Shown one piece after another: positions 1-8,023 of a DNA stretch of 53,160 bases. Made by a program: the position numbers and the translations under genes. The stretch's first letter is position 1; the number at the start of each line of letters is the position of its first letter. The notes below the pieces were generated by a model. That model had not been told where the DNA came from. It did no database searches and saw nothing but the letters and a program-made list of their open reading frames with translations. Source of the stretch: Bacteroidota bacterium (GTDB lineage: Bacteria > Bacteroidota > Ignavibacteria > Ignavibacteriales > Melioribacteraceae). The stretch is from assembly GCA_021812705.1 (NCBI GenBank), contig JAKAMT010000002.1, positions 1 to 53,160 on the forward strand, given 5' to 3'.

Positions 1-49
1 GATTCAGGTTGTTAATCTCGATTTTATTTTTTGATAGGATTTCGGTCAT
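1..49 (-). CDS. pstB: Second phosphate ABC transporter ATPase, N-terminal fragment (cut by window edge)
   Basis: Sixteen codons are visible, reading MTEILSKNKIEINNLN, before the window ends. The KIEINNLN stretch is the usual first beta strand of PstB ATPases, and the ATG lies only 5 nt after the stop codon of the complete pstB upstream, so translation is probably coupled. I infer a tandem second pstB. Another ABC ATPase is possible because the Walker motifs are outside the window. If it is a canonical PstB, it would explain why the complete copy can carry substitutions at its Q- and H-loops. Confidence 0.6.
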   Translation of the reverse strand, partial: MTEILSKNKIEINNLN

Positions 50-54
50 AATCA

Positions 55-810
55 TCAGCCAAATCTTCCGGTTATATAATCATTGGTTTCTTTTTTCAGG
101 GGAGCGGTAAAAAGTTTTCCGGTTGCATCAATTTCTATCAGTTCTCCCATCAAAAAAAACGCCGTATTATCGGCGACTCTGGCTGCCTGCTTTGTGTTGT
201 TGGTTACCAGAATAATCGTATAATTTTTTTTCAGAACCGTCAACGCGTCTTCAATTTTGGCCGTTGAAATAGGATCCAAGCCCGAACACGGTTCATCCAG
301 AAGAATTACCTCGGGTTCCATTGCAAGCACTCTTGCAAGGCAAAGACGCTGCTGCTGACCTCCCGAAAGGCGCATTCCCGAAGTATGAAGCCTGTCCTTC
401 ACTTCGTCCCACAAATATGAATCTGTCAAACTTTTTTCAACTAATTCATCCAGTCTGTTTTTCCCGCTCACTCCCGACAATCTCGGACCATAAACAACAT
501 TTTCATAAATACTCAGAGGGAGCGGAACGGGCATCGCGAAAACCATTCCGACTTTTTTTCTCAATTCAACCACATCATAATCGGGATTGTAAATATCCTT
601 TTCATCTAGCAGAATCGTTCCTTCAATTGTTCCGTCGTATTCCAAATCATTCATTCGGTTCAGAGCTCTAAGAAAAGTTGTTTTGCCGGAACCGGCCGGT
701 CCAATAATTCCGAGTATCTGGTTTGCTTCGATTTCGAAATTGATCTGCTTTAAAACTTTTTCTTTGCCGAAAAAGTAGTTGAAGTTATTTATCCGGAATT
801 TTGTTTTCAT
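55..810 (-). CDS. pstB: Phosphate ABC transporter ATP-binding protein, divergent PstB
   Basis: This is the cytoplasmic ATPase (251 aa) that powers high-affinity phosphate import through PstCA. Visible motifs are Walker A GPAGSGKT (37-44), signature LSGGQ (148-152), Walker B VILLDE (168-173) and the PstB-typical ending DYITGRFG. Two catalytic positions are unusual: the Q-loop glutamine (VFQ in most PstB) is Ala92 in VFAMPVP, and the H-loop histidine (VTHN) is Asn204 in VTNN. I chose the ATG at 810 because the protein then begins MKTKFRINNF like other PstBs; an in-frame ATG at 852 would overlap pstA and add an unrelated extension. Last complete gene of the pst operon in view; another apparent pstB follows it. 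Confidence 0.93.
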   Translation of the reverse strand: MKTKFRINNFNYFFGKEKVLKQINFEIEANQILGIIGPAGSGKTTFLRALNRMNDLEYDGTIEGTILLDEKDIYNPDYDVVELRKKVGMVFAMPVPLPLSIYENVVYGPRLSGVSGKNRLDELVEKSLTDSYLWDEVKDRLHTSGMRLSGGQQQRLCLARVLAMEPEVILLDEPCSGLDPISTAKIEDALTVLKKNYTIILVTNNTKQAARVADNTAFFLMGELIEIDATGKLFTAPLKKETNDYITGRFG

Positions 811-815
811 AGTTG

Positions 816-1652
816 CTAACTTCTTTTTGATATAAAGCGGTGCATCAGCCAATACGCCGATAGGTTAACAAAAAGAACGGCAATAATAAGCGCTGCTGCG
901 GTGCCGTACGCATTCTCTGCGGATATTCCCTCTCTCGCAAGAATATAGAAATGGACGGCCATTGTTCTTGTTGAGTCCAATATGGAGCCTGGAAGACGGA
1001 GCGAAGATCCTGCAGTGAAAATAACCGCCGCTGTTTCGCCGATGGCTCTACCTATGCTGAGCATAATTCCAGTTACAATTCCGGGCAGCGCGTTTGGAAG
1101 AATAACTTTTTTTACCGTCTGCCATCCCGTCGCGCCGAGCGAGAAACTAACTTCGCGGTACGATTTGGGGACGGCCCTTATCGCCTCTTCGGATGTTCTT
1201 ATTATTGTAGGAAGAATCATAACAGCAAGCGTTAATCCTCCCGATAAAATGGACCATCCCATTTCCAAAGTGATGACGAAGAAGATATATCCGAACAATC
1301 CGAAAATGATTGAGGGAATTCCCGCAAGGCAGTCGGTGCCGAATCGGATAATTTTTGTCGCTCTGGTTTCTTTTGTATACTCTGAAAGATAAACGGAAGT
1401 GAAAATTCCGAGCGGAGTTGCTATTATAATTGCAAGGAGAGGAAGAATAATTGTGCCGATGAGAGTTGGAAAGATTCCTCCGGCGCGACCCATATCTTCA
1501 GGATTCTTAAAGAGAAAATTAAAACTCAGAACCGGAAGTCCTTTCTCCAGAATAAAGACGATTATAAAAATTAAAATTGCAAGCGTAAGGAGAGTGGCGC
1601 CGCCCAGAAGAGCTATTGCGCCTTTCTGAGTATATTTGGGAGGAATCCTCAT
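816..1652 (-). CDS. pstA: Phosphate ABC transporter permease PstA
   Basis: Inner-membrane permease subunit (278 aa) that forms the phosphate channel with PstC. The sequence has about six hydrophobic segments, the first at residues 13-37. The binding-protein-dependent transport loop is seen around SYREVSFSLGATGWQTVKKVILPNA, with downstream SIGRAIGETAAVIF, which is typical of PstA/PstC. Its start codon overlaps the pstC stop in an ATGA arrangement, and pstB begins 5 nt after it, so the genes are cotranscribed and probably translationally coupled. Length is normal for the family. Confidence 0.95.
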   Translation of the reverse strand: MRIPPKYTQKGAIALLGGATLLTLAILIFIIVFILEKGLPVLSFNFLFKNPEDMGRAGGIFPTLIGTIILPLLAIIIATPLGIFTSVYLSEYTKETRATKIIRFGTDCLAGIPSIIFGLFGYIFFVITLEMGWSILSGGLTLAVMILPTIIRTSEEAIRAVPKSYREVSFSLGATGWQTVKKVILPNALPGIVTGIMLSIGRAIGETAAVIFTAGSSLRLPGSILDSTRTMAVHFYILAREGISAENAYGTAAALIIAVLFVNLSAYWLMHRFISKRS

Positions 1653-2506
1653 CTCTTTGAAATCCTTTTTCTTATTGCAACGCTGGCAATTGAGTTAAGA
1701 ATTATAATCACAATAAGTAAAACTACTCCGGTTGCAAAGAGCGCCTGACGGTGCATTCCGGTGGCGTAGCTCATTTCTAAAGCGATGTTTGCGGTTAACG
1801 TTCTCACAGAATCGAGAGGTGAATGCGGAATGTTGACGGAATTTCCCGCTACCATTATTACCGCCATAGTTTCGCCTATAGCGCGTCCCAATCCTAAAAT
1901 TATGCTGGCGATAATTCCCGACTTCGATGCCTTTATCGTGACCATATGGATTGTCTGCCAGGTGGTTGCACCGAGAGCCAGAGAACCCTCTCTGTACGAT
2001 TGAGGAACCGCAAGAATCGAATCGATAGAGATGCTTATAACCGTAGGAAGTATCATTACGCCAAGAATAATTGACGCAGCCAAAAGCGATAGGCCCGGAC
2101 CGCCGAAATTTTTTCTTATAAGCGGCGCCAGAACCATAACGCCGATGAATCCGTAAACAACTGACGGAATTGCCGCAAGCAATTCGATTGTCGGTTTAAC
2201 TATTCGCATTATGGTCCTGGGAACATATTCGCTTAAAAAAAGCGCACCCGCTACACCTAACGGGGCACCTACAATCATTGCTCCAAGTGTAACCCAGATG
2301 GATGCAACGATCATAGGATAAATTCCAAACTTATTTAAATGGGGCTGCCAGTCGGATGATAAAAGGAAATTGCCAGCTCCGTATTTGAATATGAAAGGGA
2401 GTCCTTCATTGATTATGAAGAGCGCTATCAAAAGCAATATTGAGATCGCCGAGAATGCGGTGATCATCAATACTTTTGTTACTCCTTTTTCTCCAATTAA
2501 TTTCAT
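1649..2506 (-). CDS. pstC: Phosphate ABC transporter permease PstC
   Basis: Second permease subunit (285 aa) of the Pst phosphate importer. It carries about six membrane segments, a large loop after the first one (residues about 35-60), the motif SYREGSLALGATTWQTIHMVTIKAS in the cytoplasmic coupling loop, and GLGRAIGETMAVIMVAGN near the C-terminus, all characteristic of PstC. The gene starts 11 nt after the pstS stop and ends overlapping pstA by 4 nt, the standard pstSCAB order. Confidence 0.95.
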   Translation of the reverse strand: MKLIGEKGVTKVLMITAFSAISILLLIALFIINEGLPFIFKYGAGNFLLSSDWQPHLNKFGIYPMIVASIWVTLGAMIVGAPLGVAGALFLSEYVPRTIMRIVKPTIELLAAIPSVVYGFIGVMVLAPLIRKNFGGPGLSLLAASIILGVMILPTVISISIDSILAVPQSYREGSLALGATTWQTIHMVTIKASKSGIIASIILGLGRAIGETMAVIMVAGNSVNIPHSPLDSVRTLTANIALEMSYATGMHRQALFATGVVLLIVIIILNSIASVAIRKRISKR

Positions 2507-2517
2507 TATTACTCTGA

Positions 2518-3312
2518 TTATTTTGCCGGCAGAAGACCGTCTTTTTTAATTGTGTTCTGCCCTTCTTCCGAAAGAATATAATCTATGAAATTTTTTATTT
2601 CGCCCTCAAGATTTCCTTTCACGAGCAAAAAGATGGGGCGGACCAGTTTATAATTGCCGGAAACAATCGATTCGACGGTACAATCCTGCCCGTCAACTTT
2701 CAAGGCTTTTATCTTTTCATTCAACAATCCGTGAGAAAGATACCCTATTGAATTTGCGTCGTTGGCAACCGTTTCGCGTATTGTTCCGTTGGAATCCTGA
2801 ATGAGCGCATCTTTTTTCAAAGTTATGTTTGTGACAATCTGCTCGAAAGAAGATCTTGTTCCGGAGCCGGCTTCGCGGGAAACTACCGTGATTGGTGCAT
2901 TCTCTCCGCCGACTTCTTTCCAGTTTGTAATTTTACCGTTGAAGATATCTCGAATCTGATCTGTTGTGAGATTGATAATTTTATTCGCCGGATTAACAAC
3001 AATCGCCACTCCGTCTTTAGCAACAACGGTAGCCGTCAATGCTTTTGCATCTTCGGGAAGAGTAACTAGATCCGCCATTCCGATTTGCGCCGCGCCGGAA
3101 TTAGCAGATTGAATTCCAACCGCCGACCCGCCGCCCTGAACGGTAATAGTAACGTTTGGATTGGTAGTCATATATTTTTCGGCAAGCTTTTCTGCAAACG
3201 GCTGAAATGCCGTAGAGCCGGCGAGTGTTAAAGATGTTTTACCTTTTCCGCATCCGGAAATAGATATGATAACAGCCATTGCAATTAATGCACTAAATAA
3301 TTTTCTAAACAT
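2518..3312 (-). CDS. pstS: Phosphate-binding lipoprotein PstS
   Basis: Periplasmic phosphate receptor (264 aa) that delivers phosphate to PstCA. The N-terminus MFRKLFSALIAMAVIISISGC is a lipoprotein signal with lipobox ISGC. Phosphate-loop features of the PBP-like family are seen: LAGSTAFQPFAEKLAEKY, GGGSAVGIQ and VSREAGSGTRSSFEQ. I chose the ATG at 3312 because it is preceded by AGGAGAG at good spacing and begins the signal peptide; an upstream ATG at 3342 would put ten hydrophilic residues before it. First gene of the pst operon, so it probably responds to phosphate starvation, though no recognisable Pho box was found. Confidence 0.94.
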   Translation of the reverse strand: MFRKLFSALIAMAVIISISGCGKGKTSLTLAGSTAFQPFAEKLAEKYMTTNPNVTITVQGGGSAVGIQSANSGAAQIGMADLVTLPEDAKALTATVVAKDGVAIVVNPANKIINLTTDQIRDIFNGKITNWKEVGGENAPITVVSREAGSGTRSSFEQIVTNITLKKDALIQDSNGTIRETVANDANSIGYLSHGLLNEKIKALKVDGQDCTVESIVSGNYKLVRPIFLLVKGNLEGEIKNFIDYILSEEGQNTIKKDGLLPAK

Positions 3313-3427
3313 TTCTCTCTCCTGAATGATTGTTATACTCAAATTTTTTAATCACATTTATCAACTCGGAACAAAAAAATAACAACAAAATTTCGATTTG
3401 ACCTCTTATCCTGACGGATGAATGGGC

Positions 3428-3453
3428 AGATTTTGCTTAAACCGTCAAAATCT
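3428..3453. promoter_or_regulatory. Perfect 8-bp inverted repeat upstream of pstS
   Basis: AGATTTTG and CAAAATCT face each other across a 10-nt spacer, 116 nt or more upstream of the pstS start. It could be an operator or a hairpin in a long pst leader. The 377-nt stretch 3313-3689 that holds it has no convincing gene. Confidence 0.3.
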
Positions 3454-3513
3454 ACGCGCCTATTTTAAAAAATTTGACCGCTAATTACTAATTGTTTTAT
3501 AAGATCGCTACAA

Positions 3514-3531
3514 ATTTGAATCATTTCAAAT
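3514..3531. promoter_or_regulatory. Palindrome in the region upstream of pstS
   Basis: Arms ATTTGAA and TTCAAAT are separated by TCAT. This short A/T-rich dyad is the size of a dimeric regulator site. It lies about 200 nt upstream of pstS and 160 nt beyond the end of the esterase gene. Function is unproven. Confidence 0.25.
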
Positions 3532-3689
3532 CTGATTTTAATCCCATTTTTGAGCTTACTTGAGCATACACTTCAATTCGGCGATAAATTAATCATTTCA
3601 TACCAAATTTAAATTTTAATGGTGGGAGGGACAAAGTTGCAGACAAAACTATCGGAGAGATTTATTAAACATGCTGAAGATGAAAAATA

Positions 3690-4919
3690 TTATTTTATAG
3701 AAATCTTCTCTTCAAAAAAATATGCGAGCATCTCGTCCAGCAGGGCGCGCCAGTTTCCCCACGAATGCCCCTCCGGGACTTCGATGTAAAATGCGGGATA
3801 ACCTTTTGCATCAAAAATATTTTTCATTCTTTGCGCACCGGGCTGTGTGTCGTTAATAGTTCCTGTGCTCATGAAAATTTTTAAGATTAGGTTTTGCGAA
3901 TTTTCATACATAGAAAATATTTCCGGTTTATACCAGAAAGCAGGAGAATTGATACCGATAAGATGAAACACGTCGTTGCGGTAAACGCCGAAGAACGCGG
4001 AATTAATTCCGCCAAGCGATGTTCCGAGAATAAGCCGCGCATCCGGAGATTTGCGCGTGTGATAATTTGAATCGATGCGCGGGACAAGCTCATTCGCTAC
4101 AAAGTCCGCAAAATTTTTATTGATCGGATATTCATTTGCGCGCCTGTTGAAAGCACCAGGCTCAGGCGAAGTGCGGGGATCTATAAAAACTGCAATCACC
4201 GGTTTAATTTTTTTTTCAAAAATCAGATTATCGAGAACAGTAATCATACTTCCAAGCCGGTCATCGGAATATTCATGTCCGTCTGTTACATAAATTACCG
4301 GCAGATCTTTTAGTGATTCATAGCCGGCGGGAGTGTAAACTTTGTAATAAACCGTGTAAGACAAATTTGAACTTGCGATGGAAAAGTAGCCGGAAAGCGT
4401 TCCGGTAAGTGAAGAGCCGGCTCTGATTGTTTCAGCGGGATAAACCCAGTCGGGCATTCTCAATTCGGAATTGAGAGAACCCACACCGCTTAATTGAGTG
4501 AAAGGATTGTCCGGATCAGTAATCCACTTATCGCCCGCGATTATTTTATAATCAAGTCGCGCATTTGAAGGAAACTTTTTTATACAGCGCCAGACATTGC
4601 TGAGCCCTAATTTAACACCGTTAAAATTTCCTTTCGACGGATCCCATCCGTTGAAATCGCCAGCCCATACAACTTTTTCTGCAGATCCTCTGTAGAGAAA
4701 CGCTACAGAATCTTCGAATGTAAAAGGTATTTTGTTATTGTTCTTAAGAAGAGTCCATAAATTCTCAATTGCGTCGTTTCTCTGAATTTCGTTCTGTATT
4801 GAACAGACAGAATCTAATTTTGTATTGAATTCATTAAATGATTTAAATGGATTGCTTATTTGCGCGGAAGAAATAGATAACGCAATAAATAGAAAGAGAA
4901 ATAAATATTTTGATTTCAT
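3690..4919 (-). CDS. Secreted esterase with N-terminal CBM48/E-set domain
   Basis: Putative exported carboxylic-ester hydrolase of the Fes/esterase D type (409 aa). A signal peptide is at 1-20 (MKSKYLFLFLFIALSISSAQ). Residues about 70-155 form an E-set/CBM48-like domain (YRGSAEKVVWAGDFNGWDP), as in enterochelin and feruloyl esterases, and 165-409 form the alpha/beta hydrolase. Likely catalytic residues are Ser301 in GTSLGG, Asp357 and His385 in PEGHSWGNW. Related two-domain enzymes act on feruloyl or acetyl esters of plant polysaccharides or on siderophores; the substrate here is not decided. A terminator-like hairpin separates it from the DinB/GH127 pair upstream, so it probably has its own promoter. 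Confidence 0.85.
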   Translation of the reverse strand: MKSKYLFLFLFIALSISSAQISNPFKSFNEFNTKLDSVCSIQNEIQRNDAIENLWTLLKNNNKIPFTFEDSVAFLYRGSAEKVVWAGDFNGWDPSKGNFNGVKLGLSNVWRCIKKFPSNARLDYKIIAGDKWITDPDNPFTQLSGVGSLNSELRMPDWVYPAETIRAGSSLTGTLSGYFSIASSNLSYTVYYKVYTPAGYESLKDLPVIYVTDGHEYSDDRLGSMITVLDNLIFEKKIKPVIAVFIDPRTSPEPGAFNRRANEYPINKNFADFVANELVPRIDSNYHTRKSPDARLILGTSLGGINSAFFGVYRNDVFHLIGINSPAFWYKPEIFSMYENSQNLILKIFMSTGTINDTQPGAQRMKNIFDAKGYPAFYIEVPEGHSWGNWRALLDEMLAYFFEEKISIK

Positions 4920-4940
4920 TTCATTCGCGAATAAAATTTG

Positions 4941-4996
4941 GAAAAAAAATGCCGCGGATTTTTACTGGGTTCATGCAGCAAAAAATTTACCGCGGC
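4941..4996 (-). terminator. Rho-independent terminator after the DinB-family gene
   Basis: On the minus strand GCCGCGG (4996-4990) pairs with CCGCGGC (4957-4951), and an inner ATTTTT/AAAAAT extension is possible. It is followed directly by a run of eight T residues (4949-4942). It sits 10 nt beyond the stop of the DinB-family gene. Confidence 0.7.
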
Positions 4997-5006
4997 TGAA
5001 TTAAAA

Positions 5007-5504
5007 TTATTTTTGTTCCGGCATTCCGTATGATGCCCATTCCTCTTTCGCAGGACCGTAAACGCCCGGCACTTTTAAACCCGCCTGCCTCATAAGAACG
5101 GTCATCTGTCCGCGGTGATGGATTTCGTGAACCATAAATCCCTGCAGCATATCTCCGCGCTTCCACACCTGGCCGTACATATTCAGATCATCGTCAAGCA
5201 TACTGTCGCTCCATTCCTGCGAAATAATTTTTGCTACTTCGTTGGATAATTTTTCATATTCCGAAACGATTGATGATGCGGTTGCGGGCACGGGTGAATC
5301 TTCTTCGTAGTTAAAGGGCAGACCGGCTTTTGAAAACATTTCGGGAATTGTTGAAGTAATGTGCCAGGCTAAAAATCCGAGTGTGCGCCCTTCGCTGTAA
5401 ACTTTCTGATTCAGGGATTCGTCCGTTAGCGCGCGCATAATTTTGATTGTCCCTTCGCTCAGATACTTATAGTCGTTTAAGAAATCCTTCACAGATCTGA
5501 TCAT
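5007..5504 (-). CDS. DinB-family putative metalloenzyme
   Basis: Small four-helix-bundle protein (165 aa) of the DinB/YfiT-like superfamily. The metal triad is visible as His48 (LAWHIT), His126 and His130 in VHEIHHRGQMTVLMRQ, the family signature. Many members are thiol-dependent S-transferases or have no assigned role; nothing here tells the substrate. It starts 13 nt after the GH127 gene and probably shares its transcript, ending at a strong terminator. Confidence 0.85.
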   Translation of the reverse strand: MIRSVKDFLNDYKYLSEGTIKIMRALTDESLNQKVYSEGRTLGFLAWHITSTIPEMFSKAGLPFNYEEDSPVPATASSIVSEYEKLSNEVAKIISQEWSDSMLDDDLNMYGQVWKRGDMLQGFMVHEIHHRGQMTVLMRQAGLKVPGVYGPAKEEWASYGMPEQK

Positions 5505-5517
5505 TTTAATTCCTTTC

Positions 5518-7920
5518 TTATTTTAATTTAATTTCGTGAATGCCGCCCGCAAAATCTTTTTGAGACTGAATTTCTATTTTGAGCGAGGGCGTCTTTATCG
5601 TTTCGAATTCAACTGAATTGTATTTGTCTTTTTCCGTACCGTATGGATTTGAAATTGTCGGATACACAGCGCGCCAGTCATTGCCTTCTTTATAAAAAAC
5701 TTTCCACGATTGAGGAACGCGGCACTCGCCTATTCCGGTATCGTCGAACCAGTAGATTGAAACGCTGGAAATTTCTTCCGCTTCTTTAAAATCAATCTGT
5801 ACAAATTCCTTTTCCCCTTTATTGGGCCACCAATGAAAATACGGAAGAGACTCATCTATGGAGCTTGACGGATCCATTTGATCTTTCACGGCATTGATAT
5901 TTTTTCCGTGAGACGCGGATAGAGCCGCTTTTGAGAGAATAGATTCGCCGTACAATGGTCTTACCGCACTCACATCACTTGCAAGCCACACGCTCATTTC
6001 TCCTTTGCCTCTATGAGCCCAGGAATAATAAGGAATAGCCGTAAATTTCTGTTCAGTCTCGGCAATTTTTTTATTGCTGTCCGCTCTGCAGCCAAAAGCT
6101 TCACCCGTGATTATCTCCACTCCGTTGAGAAGATCTTTTTTAAACCCGGCTTTCAAAGGAGCATTTGCCGGAAGAAGAATGTTCCGCACAAATCCATCTT
6201 TATTATCTTTCCATTCTGCCGCATAAACCAATGGACCTCTTTGCAATGCAGTTCTGCCTTTATCCGCTTCAACTTTTTCGTTGGCAGAAATTCTTCTTAT
6301 ATCCATCGGGAAATTGAGTTCAACAACATCTCCCTTTGTCCATTTTCTATTTATTGATGCAAATCCTTTTTCGAGATTCGGATCGATTTTTTTTCCGTTC
6401 ACACTTACAGAAATTTCCGGTTTTATATTATCGGAGAATCTGTAAAGATCGCTTGGCAACACTTCATTTCTTGCCCAGCCGGGAACTCTAATATCAAGCG
6501 TAAATTCCTGGGAATCTTTTTGGGGGATCACATCGATTTTAATTTTTCCGTCCCACGGATAATTTGTTTCCTGCTTAATTTTTACCGAACCGGATTTCAG
6601 ATTTATCTCAGTCTGGTTATTAGTAAACAGATTTATATAAAGATTATTTTCTTTGGACGCATAGATATAATTTGCGACTGATGCTATAAATCGCGTTACA
6701 TTTGTCGGGCAGCAGGCGCAATCGAACCAGGCGGCGCGTTCGTGTGTGCCGAACGATTCAAGCACGTTCGGGTAAAAGAATTTATCTCCGCTCATAGAAA
6801 TTCCTGAAAGGAGCGCATTGTAAAGAGTTCTTTCCAACACATCGATATATTTTGATTCTCCCTTTAGAAGGAACATTCTGTGGTTCCACAACACATTTGC
6901 GATTGAGGCGCAAGTTTCGTTATATGCGCTTGCGTTAGGTAGTTCATAATTTTTTCCAAATCCTTCCCACGAGCCAGATGCGCCCAATCCGCCCGTCAGA
7001 TAAATTTTCTTGCCGACGACGTTATTCCAGATTTTATCCAATGCTTTAATGTAATCTTCATTGCCGGTCAGAGCGGCAACGTCTGCCATGCCGGAGTACA
7101 TATAACCAGCGCGCACCGCATGGCCCACGGCTTCATCCTGTTCTATAACCGGTTTATGATCCTGATTATACTCGCCCCAGGATTTTCTTCCGTTTGCATA
7201 ATTACCGCGCATATCCAGAAAAAATTTTGCGAGATCTAAATATTTTTTCTCTCCGGTTACCCGGTACAATTTTGCGAGACCTATTTCAACTTCCTGATGA
7301 CCGCTCGGCAGCATCAATTTGCCTGGACCGAAAACGCTTACAATAAGATTCGCGCTTTTCAGTGCGACATTGAGAAGAGATTTTTTGCCTGTCGCCATAT
7401 AGTGGGCAACCGCCGCTTCATATAAATGACCAAGATTGTAGAGCTCATGGCTTCCCTCTTCATTAAGCCATCTGGAAGGACCGGTTACTCTTTCAAATTT
7501 CTTCGAACCCATTGTTCTCACGGTGTAAAGGTAGCCGTCTTTTTCCTGCGCAAGCGCTATAAGAGAAATTATTCTGTTTAACTGATCGCTTAACTGTTTA
7601 TCTTTTTTGAGCATAAGCGAATAGGAAGCGCCCTCGATAACTTTGTAAACGTCCGAATCATCAAAATAATATTTGCTGCAAAAATCACCAGTCTCTTTTT
7701 TTCCCGCGATTGCAAAATTCTTTATGCGCCCGGTTTCTTCCAACAACTTCAGCGCATACGGGATTGTAACTGTTCTGTTTATTTCCATTCTGTTGAACCA
7801 GAACCCATCCGTCATCTGAACTTTTGTGAAAGGCACAGGGTGAATCGGGTAATCCTTTTTCATCTGCGCAGACAGGCTGAAAGAAACGATCAGGATTAAT
7901 GATATTATTTTTATTTTCAT
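5518..7920 (-). CDS. GH127 (DUF1680) beta-L-arabinofuranosidase-like protein with F5/8C domain
   Basis: Exported glycoside hydrolase (800 aa), probably releasing L-arabinofuranose from plant glycans. Signal peptide MKIKIISLILIVSFSLSAQ. Residues 27 to about 640 match the GH127 (alpha/alpha)6 barrel and beta-sandwich. The catalytic set known from the Bifidobacterium enzyme HypBA1 is conserved with the same spacing: Glu319 (WEGFG), Glu335 and Cys337 (YNETCAS), Cys403 and Cys404 (DCACCPTN), the Zn-bound thiolate site. Residues about 665-800 form an F5/8-type C (discoidin) domain (YFHWWPNKGEKEFVQIDF) likely to bind carbohydrate. RBS CGGAGA precedes the start. Cotranscribed with the DinB gene. The exact arabinoside substrate is not decided by sequence. 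Confidence 0.9.
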   Translation of the reverse strand: MKIKIISLILIVSFSLSAQMKKDYPIHPVPFTKVQMTDGFWFNRMEINRTVTIPYALKLLEETGRIKNFAIAGKKETGDFCSKYYFDDSDVYKVIEGASYSLMLKKDKQLSDQLNRIISLIALAQEKDGYLYTVRTMGSKKFERVTGPSRWLNEEGSHELYNLGHLYEAAVAHYMATGKKSLLNVALKSANLIVSVFGPGKLMLPSGHQEVEIGLAKLYRVTGEKKYLDLAKFFLDMRGNYANGRKSWGEYNQDHKPVIEQDEAVGHAVRAGYMYSGMADVAALTGNEDYIKALDKIWNNVVGKKIYLTGGLGASGSWEGFGKNYELPNASAYNETCASIANVLWNHRMFLLKGESKYIDVLERTLYNALLSGISMSGDKFFYPNVLESFGTHERAAWFDCACCPTNVTRFIASVANYIYASKENNLYINLFTNNQTEINLKSGSVKIKQETNYPWDGKIKIDVIPQKDSQEFTLDIRVPGWARNEVLPSDLYRFSDNIKPEISVSVNGKKIDPNLEKGFASINRKWTKGDVVELNFPMDIRRISANEKVEADKGRTALQRGPLVYAAEWKDNKDGFVRNILLPANAPLKAGFKKDLLNGVEIITGEAFGCRADSNKKIAETEQKFTAIPYYSWAHRGKGEMSVWLASDVSAVRPLYGESILSKAALSASHGKNINAVKDQMDPSSSIDESLPYFHWWPNKGEKEFVQIDFKEAEEISSVSIYWFDDTGIGECRVPQSWKVFYKEGNDWRAVYPTISNPYGTEKDKYNSVEFETIKTPSLKIEIQSQKDFAGGIHEIKLK

Positions 7921-7957
7921 CTTTTTCTCCGTAAAATTTCCCGTATAAAATTGTGAT

Positions 7958-7990
7958 CGGCATTAAAAATGTATTGTTTTTTGAATGCCG
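7958..7990 (-). terminator. Hairpin between the Asp-box propeller gene and GH127
   Basis: CGGCATT and AATGCCG form a perfect 7-bp stem, with an inner AAAA/TTTT extension, 34 nt after the propeller stop and 38 nt before the GH127 start. The minus-strand sequence that follows is only weakly T-rich, so it may be a weak terminator or a leader hairpin of the GH127 gene. Confidence 0.45.
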
Positions 7991-8023
7991 CCGGAAAAAT
8001 TTAATTTATTTTTTTGAAATCAA

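Noticed and set aside
3671-3700. Short plus-strand frame starting ATGCTGAAG next to the esterase end
   Set aside because: It is nine codons long and has no supporting features.
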